Shown piece by piece: positions 24,701-35,892 of a stretch of DNA of 64,000 nucleotides. Under the pieces are notes generated by a model. It saw only the letters and a list, made by a program, of their open reading frames with translations, was not told where the DNA came from and searched no databases. The stretch is from NCBI GenBank assembly GCA_905331475.1, contig CAJNYU010004415.1, positions 280,591 to 344,590 of the forward strand. The letters are read 5' to 3'. This stretch comes from Rotaria socialis (taxonomy: Eukaryota; Rotifera; Eurotatoria; Philodinida; Philodinidae). Both the position numbers and the translations under genes were made by a program. Numbering within the stretch: position 1 is the stretch's first letter; each line of letters starts with the position of its first letter.

Positions 24701-25000
24701 CAGAATTGTTTTATTAGTTCTGACACGACTGCCCTGGGTTAAACTTGCACATAGCCAAAAACTCGAAATATTGCACACTCACAAAATTACGATAGATAAA
24801 TTTTGAAGATTCTCCTGGCAGTACCTTTTTCTTCTATCTACTTGATGAAACAAATAGACTTAACTCGTGATTAACTGTAATTCTATTATTATAATTGTAA
24901 TTAGAACAATGATTATCCGAAGAAAAGCTGTTACCACAATCTCCGTGGGATTAAAATGCGAAACATGATGAAACTTCTTTTCTGGAATTCGATTATCACG
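21729..25000. other. Gene-poor stretch, 3.3 kb
   Basis: AT-rich. I found no exon with family resemblance or convincing splice structure on either strand. Confidence 0.45.
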
Positions 25001-25007
25001 GTCACTG

Positions 25008-25200
25008 ATGGTCTGTGGAACTTCTCTGTTACAGTCTGTATTATGATGCAGTAAGTCTCTAGAAACCACCACAGACCGTTACAGAGAGTTCAGATACCAT
25101 CACAGACCGTTACAGAGAAATTTAATAATTAATAATTAATTAGTCAATTAACCAATTAACTGATTAATTAATTTCTCTGTAACGATCTGTGGGGGGGGGG
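25008..25200. repeat. Clustered direct and inverted copies of a 17-18-bp motif, ending in G10
   Basis: CACAGACCGTTACAGAGA occurs at 25070-25087 and again at 25101-25118. Inverted near-copies occur at 25023-25039 and 25174-25191. Between the second direct copy and the last inverted copy lies a roughly 55-bp A/T palindromic stretch built of ATTAATTA-like units. A run of ten G at 25191-25200 follows immediately. The whole can fold as a hairpin and may be the terminus of a non-autonomous transposon. Confidence 0.75.
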
Positions 25201-26418
25201 TCCAAAGTTCTACCCTATATACTTCAACACTCCTTTCAAATCGTGTTTCACAAAATTTTTATTAGTGCTGATAATTTTTAAAATGCACTTGAATATTTAA
25301 AATACAGATAAGTATTGTTTTTCGGCGTTTGAAAATAGGTTTATTATATCATATTTTCTCGAAATCCTACATTCATCATTGATGTTTTTCGACATCATCA
25401 AATTATGTCTGTCAGAAAAAAAAACTTGTGGCGAACTAACACTAATGACAGCAATCAAAACTTCTTCGCGAGATATGAGACAACATAAAAGATCTAGACA
25501 ATACCTCATCCGAGCGTACATCGCCATGTCCTGATAAATCCCGAGGGGGACGTCCATTGCAAATAATTTTTTCGCTGGAATCCTGACAGCGCTGCGATGT
25601 ATGCACCCGAGTGATGTTTTCTCTATTAGTGTTATATCGCTTTATCTAGAAAGCGAAGAACAATTTTAATAGTAAAGTATCGAAAAACAATATTCATCTG
25701 CCTATGATAAATATCTCATGGCATGAAATATGACAAACGTCGACTTGTAGCATGATGTATTCTATGGTAGCATTTGTTTTTTGTTTCATTACAAAATTAA
25801 TCTTTTTTTCCAGACGAGGGAACGTTCCCAAGCGATTCGCACCATTTCGGTTCATCTTTTGCCGGTTGCAGGACTTATCATATATATGACATATGTGAAA
25901 GGGTTCGTGCCATTGCTGCTCGGTTTCAAAGTTATGAGCGAAACAACTGCTTTGATAGATGGTACTACTATCTATTCATTAATGTTTCGTTCTTTCGACC
26001 AGGTAGTTCAAACATACTTCTCGAAAGTTTTTTCGTTCGAGCAAGTTGAGGCATGTTCGTATTATAAATATCTATGGAGACAATCATCCCCTAGTTGAGA
26101 TATGAAAAGAAGAAAAAAATAGCACATAGAAGGTGGCATCATCTATTGTAACACATTTTCCGCTCATAACTTTGAAAGCCTGGCCATTGATTACTCTTCC
26201 AGGTATCTATGCAGTCGATCTAATAAAAGTCATTCGCGTGATATTCTAGTAAATCTCATGAAAAACTATAGGCTATCTAATCAATGTATAATGAGAGGGA
26301 AAGAGAGAAAGAGTGACAGTAGAATTATTTTCAAGTGTCTCGGTTTATTTTTAGTGAGTGTTATATCATTAATTATTTAGTTATTTTCTATAATAGTTGA
26401 TGATGTAAAGTCGTGGAT
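25201..26418. other. Intergenic stretch with unexplained open frames
   Basis: It contains open frames at 25297-25557 (minus) and 25781-26098 (plus). Neither resembles a known family. A sequence containing TTTCAAAGTTATGAGCG at about 25925 recurs inverted at about 26163-26180, suggesting repeat-derived DNA. Confidence 0.35.
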
Positions 26419-26993
26419 TCATGTTTTTGTAAATGATGCTCGTCTTTCGCGTAACGATGCTTGCTTTTTTCGATCTAAAGAAAAAATATTTTTCTCAGAC
26501 AACGCACAAACTATTAATAAGAAAACGCTTACTAACCTCGTTCAAGCCAAGATTTTGAAGGTCTCAATGGTACCTATATAGGTAATAATGAGACAGAAAG
26601 AAGAATACAGACTCTATTAGATTCTCTACTTACATCATAGCCTGCTCTTCTCAAAACTACAGCAACTGGACATACCTGAATATATATAAATAGATAAAAA
26701 AAATGTTACTTCAATGTTTTCAGCCTCCATAATACCCAATCATCGTCACTTGTACTCTGCGTTTTATCAATTATGGTTTGAGCTATATTTTCATTGGTAT
26801 GTTGATTGTCTGTTGTCATTTTGGATAGAATTCCGAAATCGTCACACATTAATTTAGACATGTCATTTAATGTATTTTTTTGTTCAACTTCAATTGTTGG
26901 TTTTAAAAATTTTTCCATAAAAACACTAGTAGATATTGGAAAGTTTTCATTGTCTGCTAACGTTCGTTGACGAAATCGTTTTGTCGCTGCCAT
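26419..26993 (-). CDS. Unrecognised 130-aa protein, 4 exons
   Basis: Exons: 26993-26736, 26675-26634, 26573-26537 and 26474-26419, total 393 nt. The first exon would also stay open to 26706. The preferred donor is GTATTA after SDDDW, because it joins in phase to two short downstream exons (VCPVAVVLRRAGYD and VPLRPSKSWLER) and a terminal exon encoding a basic tail (KKQASLRERRASFTKT). The N-terminal two thirds are polar and probably disordered; the C-terminus is compact and basic. No domain is recognised. It is divergently transcribed from the hydrolase gene 427 bp away, so the two may share a promoter. The exon structure is inferred from splice signals only. Confidence 0.6.
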
Positions 26994-27420
26994 ATCGTAA
27001 ATCGATAGAGTATGACTCGAAATTATTTATAAATTTATTTAATCAGCAGAACATGAATGATAATATGACAACTATTATTAACAAAAAAAAAAGACGAATG
27101 CGATGAATATTCAGTTGCTATGTAATTGCTAAGGTCTGATATTTAAATTAACATAAAATAAATTAGAAAATAAAATTTATCGATCCGAATAGTTTCATAA
27201 AGATAAATGAACGTCGATTATCGATTGCAATCGCTTCTTTTCGGAGTGTAAGACTATTTTAATTCAAGATAATTTTCCTATTTGATTTATCCTATACCTC
27301 GTATTCAAGAATGAAAAGAGTATATACTTGCACCCTCTGTTCGCCACGAACAATCATTCTTATCGGTAATTTGTTGTTTGGTCTGTCCATTCAGTATTCA
27401 TAAAAATCATACTACAATAA
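26994..27420. promoter_or_regulatory. Shared divergent promoter region
   Basis: 427-bp spacer between two divergent start codons. It would have to contain both promoters. No specific motif is recognised. Confidence 0.4.
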
Positions 27421-28147
27421 ATGGCTAGCAAGAAATCGTTTGTTAGTACAGCTCTAAGATATGCATATTTACATGGATTTACTAGTTCACCATTTTCAGC
27501 TAAAGGTGTTCAGTTGAGTCAATGGTTTCGAAATGATTTGAATATAACACTTGATTTACCTGATTTGGTAATACCTTCTTTTCGGAAGCAATGTCTAAGT
27601 AATATGGTGGATCATATCGAAAAGAAAATTATTAGTAAGACGTCTGCATGTCCCTCAAGTTTGTAACTTTTTGTATATTACAGAGTCAAATTCAACTTGG
27701 ATATTTATCGGCAGTTCGTTTGGTGGTCTTGTTTCTACACTTGTAACTCAACGACAGCCGAAACTAATTCATTCGTTAGTTCTACTTGCACCTGCATTAA
27801 ATCCACTGGAACTATGGACATCAAAAATCAATGTAGAACAATGGAAAAAGGATGGATTCATGAATTTTTTCAATCAAAATACACAACGTGATGAATCCAT
27901 TGATTATGAATTTTTACTTGATCTTCAAACGTATTCATCGTATCCAGTTGTAACAACTTGTCCTATTACAATTATTCATGGTATACATGATGATGTTGTG
28001 CCTATTCAAACGAGTCGTGAATATATGAAAAAAATTCGTTTATTAAATAAACATTCAATATCTTTGATCGAAGTCGATGATGATCATTATTTACGAAAAG
28101 ATGAAACTCTAAATACAATTAAAAAAGTTATTTGTGATTTTCCTTAA
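27421..28147 (+). CDS. Alpha/beta hydrolase, YqiA/RBBP9-like esterase
   Basis: Exon 1 is 27421-27634 and exon 2 is 27684-28147, with a 49-nt GT-AG intron. Total 678 nt, 225 aa. The catalytic triad is visible: nucleophile Ser83 in GSSFGG, acid around Asp174 in HGIHDDVVP, and His206 in DDDHY. The opening YLHGFTSSPFSAKG carries the HG oxyanion signature and resembles the small, mainly bacterial and plant YqiA-type esterases more than typical animal hydrolases. The size matches that group. The protein is probably a cytosolic carboxylesterase of unknown substrate. There is no signal peptide. A single small intron shows it is a resident eukaryotic gene, even if its ancestry proves to be foreign. 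Confidence 0.85.
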
Positions 28148-29040
28148 TTCTGATTGGTTTACATGGCGAATAAATAAAACTTTTGCCGACAATGTATATT
28201 GTTCTAATGATTTTTTCTTACTGAAGTAAGATGTAAAATATGAACACCGTTTTACTCATCTAATTGTAAACTTCTGTCTTCGTCTTTGCTCGTGACGATT
28301 AATCCAAAAAGTAGAATAATACGTATTAATGGGTGGTTGATTTTTTCTTTCCCTCTATGACGAACGAAATCCGCCAGGGGTTTCATACTATTGTTCATGG
28401 CCAAAAGAGTTCAGAGCTGTCAGGCAAGTCGTGCCGAGTTTTTACTGAATGAACCTTCTCAATCGAACTTTTTTAATAACTCTCCCTGCCTTTGTTTTCC
28501 GGATGGGCATAACAATTTTGTAGATTCAAAAACATTTTTTGTGGAATAAATTTCTGAAAGCGTATTTTAATGTTCAATTAAAGGAAAAAATTGATATTGT
28601 CTCGTTTAATCAAGAGCACTCGTTATGCATTCAAACATCAAATAATTGCTTTCGGAAATCAAAAAAAGAAAAAGAAATTCCCATGAATATATATATCGAC
28701 CTTTTGTTGCGATGATTGTTCGACAATCTCGCTTCTTTTCTCTCCTACAATTATTAGTATAGAGTTCAAGTGCTTCTATTTCTCGGACATAAAATGATTA
28801 ATCAAATATTTGTGTTTACGAATATTTCGAAATTTCAAGCAGCATCATCATAAGATATCATCAACCAGATGTTTCACAAGAATATGAATCATTTATTATA
28901 AAAAATTAATCATAAATTTTATCTTGTCGTGTGATATTCTTGTTTCCCTATGCTTTTAATAGCATTTGCTGTCATAGAAAATACTAAGTGAAATTTTCTG
29001 CTGTAGTTATCGTAAATAAAATTGCGTTTCATTTAACTAA
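28148..29040. other. Intergenic stretch between convergent genes
   Basis: AT-rich. It contains AATAAA-type sequences soon after the hydrolase stop codon. Nothing else is recognised. Confidence 0.4.
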
Positions 29041-31834
29041 TTAAACAGGTAAAATGCGTGGAATAGCTGATGTTGGAGATTTTGTCGGATCGCGAAAGCC
29101 AAATAAACTATTAGTAAATGATGCTATTTTAGCATTAAATGCTGCTTGATTGTGACTATAAATATTGAGATAAATACCGACAACAACAATTAAGCCAGAC
29201 CAAAGGTAACTAACGAACAGGAAAATGATTCGAATGATAAAGAAAGAAATTTTTACGTACTCCAGAACAAAGGGCTTTGAAAAGAGTGCAAAAGATAGTA
29301 TGATCGTTATTGCTTTGCGACATGTTGTAACAGTAACACAAAGCAGCGCACCATATTCTTTTATTAAAGTTAACACAATATCGATACCCAAATAACCAAA
29401 AACGGAAAAACACAAACCATAACCATACGTTGTGATAGGATGCTAAAGGAGAACAAAAGAGTATCATAACGATGATGTTATGTTAAACAAAAGTCTAAAG
29501 AAAAACTATTTAGCCGAAGTCGTTAGAATAGGCACAGGGAAGATGAAGATTTTCTTCTTGTCTACACTTCCACGCAATATTTTAGTTTTCTCTGTCTAGT
29601 GTTTTACACGAAGTCACAATGAATTTGTTCCGTTATTCACTTATTTTGTTGATAACATAAATTAATCAATTACTTTACGTGAGTCACAATGCTCTTCTTC
29701 TCGGCTGTGTTCTTTGCACTGGAATGACTACATCAGAAATATTTAATAATATTGAATATAAGTGATCATCAACGACAGGAAGGTGACAATCTCTGTTTGC
29801 AATCTTTAATTTGAAGTGAATTTAACAGAAACATTCATCGACGATGTTTATATTTTCTGAATGACAAGCAATCGTATTGAATGTGAAAGATGAACTGAAA
29901 ATGTTTTTTAGCTTTTGAATCCTTTAACTATGGTCAAGCATGCGAATACAAGTATATTTTAATCCCTAGAAACTCAGCTGCGTCGACCCTTTTACGTTCA
30001 CAATAGACCCTCGAATCATGTTAGAGAAAATTTTCAACGATTTTTCAAAATTACTCTTTGAAAAATAGTATTCATTTGCATGCGAGTCAGTGTTGCCGAC
30101 TGAAGCTTGTTCTTCGCCTAGATGAAAGACTTAAAATCAAGATCTCATTGTCAACATATATAATTATACACTCCTCATTATTAATAATAATGGATAATTA
30201 TGCATCAAAAGAAAACATCAAACCTGATTCCAAAAAGTGATACTTGAAAATAACCTATTTGTTACCAAGAGACCAACTAAAATAAGAAAAAAACCAAACA
30301 TAAAGCTATAAAATACCTAAAACAATTATAATTATAATAGAATTTTTCTTTCTGTCATAAATCTTTTTAAATTACTATTTCAACATTTGAAACATGATTT
30401 GCTTTCATAATTTTTTCTTGATAATTGCCAATTATAGCGTCAGCAACAAGAGCCGAACATATAACAATGACACCTGAAGAAAAACAATATCGATAAAATC
30501 AAAGTTTGTTGTTCCTTCATATGTTTGATGTTTAATATACCGTATGTATTAAAGTTCGGTCGTACTTTTGAATCAGCTAATGTAAAAAATATTAATCCAA
30601 TGGACATGCAAAAAGCAGCAGCAACATCATAACGATTAAACGTTTTTTCTTAACATACAGAAACAAATACGCGTAGTTGATTACATTTTAAACTTAATGA
30701 ATCGTTTTACTTTGTATAATAATACCGCCGATAAGTACGGGAATCAATTTGCAACATTTAAACATCACTTGCGTACTGAATAAATATTTTTCTCAAACAC
30801 TATTGCATAGTGAAAATATTTTCTTACGGATAATTCAAATAACCAACTGAATGATTTGATAAACCCATAGTGGCTACAGTGAGTGCAGCCAGGATAAAAT
30901 AAGATCGATAGCTTGCTCTAAAAATTCAAAATAGTTTTCCAAGAAAAAAATCAAACAATTAAATACCTTCGTTGGTTTAATCCAGAAAATCCAATCTGTA
31001 AGAATGCAAGAACGCCATAAATAAAAAATTGATAACATGATAAAAACCAAGAAGTGTGTTCAAAACCGTCCAATGTAAATAGAAGCTCCTTAATAAAAAT
31101 TTCTATGCAAGTTTTTTATCTTATGTTCGTAAATTATAACGAACTTGCAAATAACCATAGCCTAAATAATAGAAAAAAACTTGCGCCGACAAACCAAGAA
31201 AACGCATAGGATGTTGCGGTGGTAGTGCTGAATATAGATGCAAAATTGGTATATTTGGCAAAAAATTAAATTTTCTCTGACGTTCATTAGGCAACATAGT
31301 ATCAAATTCAGTGTGATAGGCTGTTGCTGTAAGTTCTTCAGATGATTCTGATAGCAATGGTTCTGAATCTAAACACAAGGATAACCCAGTGAAAAATATT
31401 CGCTGATTTGAATCAAATTATTGTGCAACAAAATCCAATCCGCAATCGGATTGATAATTTTGATTCTAATCGACTACCATTTAACCCAAACTGGATGTTA
31501 TTGTTAGCCCCGTGGAAATTAGTTTGATTAAAATCTCATTGTTCTGCAGCACAATTCAAATTATCAATCGATTGACAATGTGGATTTTACTGGAAAAGAA
31601 TCCGATTTCAATCAAACTAATTTCCACCGGGCTAACAATAACATCCAGTTTGGGTTACATGGCAGTCAATTAAAATCAAAATGATCAATCCGATTACGGA
31701 TTGGATTTTGTTGCACAATAATTTGATTCAAGTCAGCGAGTATTTTTCACTAGAATAAACATGAATGGATATTTTTTTTCGAGTATTATTACGCAAATGC
31801 AGTCACCTTGATGATTTATTTTATTTACGGCCAT
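29041..31834 (-). CDS. SLC35B3: PAPS transporter 2 (SLC35B3), 10 exons
   Basis: Exons: 31834-31807, 31368-31145, 31088-30967, 30917-30828, 30775-30711, 30648-30541, 30473-30376, 30316-30224, 29442-29261 and 29209-29041. Total 1179 nt, 392 aa, against about 401 aa in human. The family is recognised from GYGYLQ, TVATMGLSNHSVGYLNYPTQ, FKCCKLIPVLIGG, FTLADSKVRPNFN, GYLGIDIVLTLIKEYGALL and VTVTTCRKAITIILSF. It is a nucleotide-sugar-transporter-fold protein with about ten membrane helices that imports the sulfate donor PAPS into the Golgi. The 28-nt first coding exon is inferred from its ATG, a GTGACT donor and phase. The last intron (29210-29260, 51 nt) is a multiple of three and open in frame, so retaining it would insert 17 residues. 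The first intron carries a foldback element. Confidence 0.92.
31388..31751. repeat. 364-bp inverted repeat (MITE-like) inside SLC35B3 intron 1
   Basis: The arms, about 31388-31540 and 31598-31751, are imperfect reverse complements. Examples are AGTGAAAAATATTCGCTGA with its partner at the right end, and CCCAAACTGGATGTTATTGT with ACAATAACATCCAGTTTGGG. The central spacer is about 60 bp. No coding capacity. It lies wholly within the intron, away from both splice sites. Confidence 0.85.
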
Positions 31835-32559
31835 TAAACACAAACCATTTGTTGAAATTTTCTTTATGTTCTTTTCTAATCTACAAGAATCGTTGATTTT
31901 TTTATGCAAATCAGTCAGACAATGTCAGTAAAAGAAACATCGTCAATGCCTTCTCAATAACGTCACCTTTTTTTATTCGACAATAATTTAACATTTTCTT
32001 TTTCTTTTGCTCTTACACATTGAACCGCAGAGAATAAGGAACAAAAAGAATGATTGTATGTACAAGTAATACATGTAGAACAAGCGAGAAACACTAGAAA
32101 CAAAAAAAAATGAAAAAGAAAAAAAAAAGCACATGCGTATATGCAACGAATATATAATAAATATATGTATCAGCTCTTAGGCTCAGATCCGATAGAAATG
32201 CTTAAAAAAATACAGACATACGACAGAAAATAGACGGAAAGGAACGAGCGAATTTTTTTTAAATAATTTTTTCGTTTGGCAGAAGCTATACAAAACACTT
32301 AAGTTACAACACCAAGTAAAGAAAACAACGAAACTAACTTAAAGGATAGTTGAAATGCACTTTCGTATGTACACAAATAAACGGGTGTAAAAAAGAACAG
32401 TCAATAGAAAACAGATATAAGGATAAATAAGTATGAAGAAGAAGATGAAACAAGGACAAGTGGAATGACACCATAAAGATTATTCTTTTTTTTGTAAATT
32501 TTTCTGTACTGTAATACTGAGAAGATACGAGATTTAAACAAAGAAAAGCTTTTCTGCTA
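31835..32559. other. Intergenic stretch
   Basis: AT-rich flank between SLC35B3 and the TP53INP gene. No gene is recognised. Confidence 0.4.
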
Positions 32560-33490
32560 CTAATGATTTGAACGCGACGGCTGATGAAGAATAATTTTCG
32601 GTGTGCGAGCATAATTGAAACGTTGCCGTTCGATAACTTTATTTGATGGTTGTTTTGTTTCATCAATGTTGTTCGCTAAAATTAATTTTGATGATGCTTT
32701 CACTGATCGTTGTCTTCGACGTTGTTGCTGATGTGTACGATGTAAATGACGTTGATGAGCCATAAGTGAAGATGTTGATGATTCAAGTGGTGATATTGAC
32801 GAATTTCTTGAATGACTGAATGATGCATTTACATTTCGATCATGAATCGAAGTTAAGTTCGGATGTTGAGATGCATACTAAAAAGCAGTTATTTTTGATC
32901 AAAAAACTTTCATACTGAAATAAATAGGTGATCTTACTTGAAGAACAACAGATGATCGATCATCGTCATCATCATCATCGTCATCTTCAACTTGTTCATC
33001 AAGCAAATTATCTTGAACAACTTTTCTATGTCGTTTATAACGTGTTCGTGAAGCGATTTGTTCATAAACACTCATACCTACACGATGAAAACAAATTGTA
33101 GATATCAATTTTGTTGATATATTTTCGCTTACTCGCATGTTCGATAAGTAAATTCTCAATTGGATTGAAATGATGTGTTGTAGTTGGCGACGATGCTCTA
33201 TTGATTAGAGATGATTCACCAGTTCTCATTAACGGTGGTGATGCTACCCAACTATTTGTCATAATATTATTATTATTATTATCATTAGCTGTTGGTGCTA
33301 CCGTTGATACTGAAATAAATGATGTTAGAACATTCAAGTCTTTTGATAAAACGAACTAACCTTTATCTGAAACAAGAACCCAGCCATCTTCATCAATTGA
33401 TAAATCAGATGAATTGATAGATGATAATCGAGTTTTATTATTTGTAGATGTTGGTGATTTAGACCAAAATGATGTGAGTACGTTATACAT
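32560..33490 (-). CDS. TP53INP: Tumor protein p53-inducible nuclear protein (TP53INP/DOR family), 4 exons
   Basis: Exons: 33490-33361, 33309-33133, 33077-32938 and 32877-32560. Total 765 nt, 254 aa, near the 240 aa of vertebrate TP53INP1. Two family signatures are visible. Exon 1 ends with an acidic LC3-interacting region, DEDGWVLVSD, with the W-x-x-V core. Exons 2-3 join to give ENLLIEHASMSVYEQ, the conserved central motif. The C-terminal exon is Arg/Gln/His-rich (HLHRTHQQQRRRQRSV), as in family members that shuttle to the nucleus. The expected role is autophagosome formation through Atg8/LC3 binding and transcriptional co-activation. Exon 3 carries a run of nine Asp codons. Vertebrates have two paralogues; only one is seen here, so I do not assign 1 or 2. 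Confidence 0.85.
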
Positions 33491-34275
33491 TTTATGACCT
33501 TGATTGAAAACAAAAAATAATAAAAACAAAATGAATTTAGAAGAGAAAAAAAAGCACTAACAAGTTATAGACAAATTGATGTTGTTGACGATGTGAGAAA
33601 ATCAATCATGGTTGTGGTTTGGTTCTCTAGCTGAGATACATATGATACGTTATCTGTATGTTATATACTACTGAAAATGAGAAGAAAATATTTTTTTCGC
33701 TAGCGTTCTTTTTTTTTCTTCTTTTTTAGTGACGATCGTTGGCACAGGGCACGAGAAAGATATGTCAAATAAGCAAGCAAGAAAAAGACGAGATTGTCGA
33801 TCAAATAATTACGCATAGAAGGGAGCTAGAGGAAAGAAAAAATTGCCAGACACGCTCCCATCATCCCTCCCATACGCTGCTTGCGTGAGCCTAGATCGTA
33901 TCACATGGTTAATTGACCTATGTATGTTCGTTAACATTTAACCAATAATAAAAAATATTTTCTCTTCTATATACTACAAGTTTTTTTTTATGTACTTGAA
34001 TATTGGCGCATACATGAAATTAAATGCATATTAAAAAATGACTAAGCTATCATAGATAATGTCAAATCTAACGACATCTATTGAGAAAGCTGTTTTTCGT
34101 TGGGTTTATTTTGAGATTCTTTAATTATGAAAAACATAAAACATAAACAATCATTTTGAACGATTAAATGGTTTTCTTTGATTAAAATTTTATAAACTAA
34201 TTAATATTGGCTTTTGTAAATATCCAATCGGATGTGCAACGATTCTTTTCTTCTGTTTAAAAAGTTAAAATCGAG
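33491..34275. promoter_or_regulatory. Divergent intergenic region, TP53INP/MED18
   Basis: 785 bp between two divergent genes. It must contain both promoters, and possibly a 5' UTR exon of TP53INP near 33550-33660. No specific element is recognised. Confidence 0.4.
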
Positions 34276-35667
34276 ATGAACATGGATCCAGCCCAAATTT
34301 TACTCACTCAAAATCGTGCATTTCCATCATTAGAATATGTCCTTCAAGGTTCCATTCAAGATGATTCTGTTCATTTGCTAAAAGCTCGTTTACAAGGATT
34401 ATGCGATAATATCACCGGTTAGGTTCTCTCTCTCTCCCTTGTTCTCAGAATACTAGAAAGTTTTACTTATTATTTAGGTGAAGTAGAGCAATTCGATGAT
34501 CATGAAATAGTCTATACTCTTCGAATACCTGGCGCATCAAATGTATCATTACGTGTTCGCTATGCAATCGATGATATACCTAATCCGATCTATCATTTAC
34601 GATATGTTGCATCGGCTGAATTAGATAAAAGTCAAAGTGTTAGCGTACGACAATTTCACGATTGTTGTGTAACAAAAAATATTCAAGCATTCTTACAAGA
34701 TCTTGGCTTTGCTTATGATCATGAGTTTTTTGCCAAAGGTGATATTTTTCGAAAAGGAAGAATGAAAATAACTGTGGCTAAAATTTCAACAGTAAATATC
34801 ATGAATTATTTTATTGATATGAGACTTTGACTCCTTCATGAGTTAGTGAAAGAGATTACCGAGATATCGATACACAATAAAAGTTCTATGCTAGGGTTAA
34901 CATAGACTATGTTAAATTTTAAATTGCTAAGTGCCAGAAGTATCTGTTTCCTGAATTAGGATCTACTGTGGAACAGGAAAATCTCACGAAACAACGCTTT
35001 TCTATATTCTGTTTGTCGACGGGATCTACGCTGTGATCGATTTACTTTTGTCCTATATCGACATATGTTATTGCTTATATTTGTGTGGCAAAGAAGACGT
35101 AAACAATTTATGATAAATTGCAATATTGAGTAATTAGTCTATTATTTTGTTGCGGTTAGACACATTTTTGTTACAGTCAGCTGAATGATTATAAATAAAT
35201 CGAGATATGAATCGTTCGAACAGGATAAAATCTATGAGTTAAGCTGATGAAGATATTGGTCTAATTATAATTTTGAAAACCACAATGAACTAAATGTAAA
35301 CCTAATAGAAAATTCGTGTAAATGTTTACATGTAGTTATGTGCATATTTTCAACTTTTTTTCTTTATGATTAGTTAGCCGAACGAAATCGTTCCGATATG
35401 AATCCAATGGCAATGCGTCGACCCTTTACAAATTCATGTTTTGTTGAAATGTCACTCATTGGTTCAATGCATGATGTAAACATTTTTTTTAAACTTTTTC
35501 TTTTTTGTAATCTTACTCATTTTTCTTAGGATAAAGTTGGCGATGAAATGAAATCTTTTTCTGAACAACTCAAGCCGTAAGTTCACTTATATTTATAATA
35601 AAAAAACAAAAGTTTTCTTTCTATTTCTAGATTAATTTCTCTTGACAAAATTGATCAAAAACGATAA
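34276..35667 (+). CDS. MED18: Mediator complex subunit 18
   Basis: Exons: 34276-34417, 34478-34791, 35374-35475, 35530-35576 and 35631-35667. Total 642 nt, 213 aa; human MED18 is 208 aa. It is recognised from LEYVLQGSIQDDSVHLLKAR, LQGLCDNI, a barrel segment GFAYDHEFFAKGDIFRKG, and a C-terminus DEMKSFSEQLKPLISLDKID that matches the family end. MED18 is a head-module subunit that pairs with MED20 and contacts RNA polymerase II in the nucleus. Intron 2 is 582 nt; the rest are short. The gene is followed 225 bp downstream by POLR1E on the same strand. Confidence 0.93.
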
Positions 35668-35892
35668 TTTTATTTATAAATTTTTTTTTCTTACTATCTG
35701 AAATATGTATAGAATTTGCAAAAAACAAAGATTATATATTCTAGATAATATATATTTACATAATAGTACGATGTTAATTTTCTTTCAATCTAGAAGCTAA
35801 GAAAATTAACATATCACTTGTAGCTACACAATAAATCAAAAAATAATGAAATCCAATAAGAATCCTGTTTTCTATTATTTTAGATTTTCATC

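Noticed and set aside
25297-26098. Minus-strand 86-aa and plus-strand 105-aa frames
   Set aside because: No family recognised, no consistent exon structure, and inverted copies of part of the sequence suggest repeat-derived DNA.
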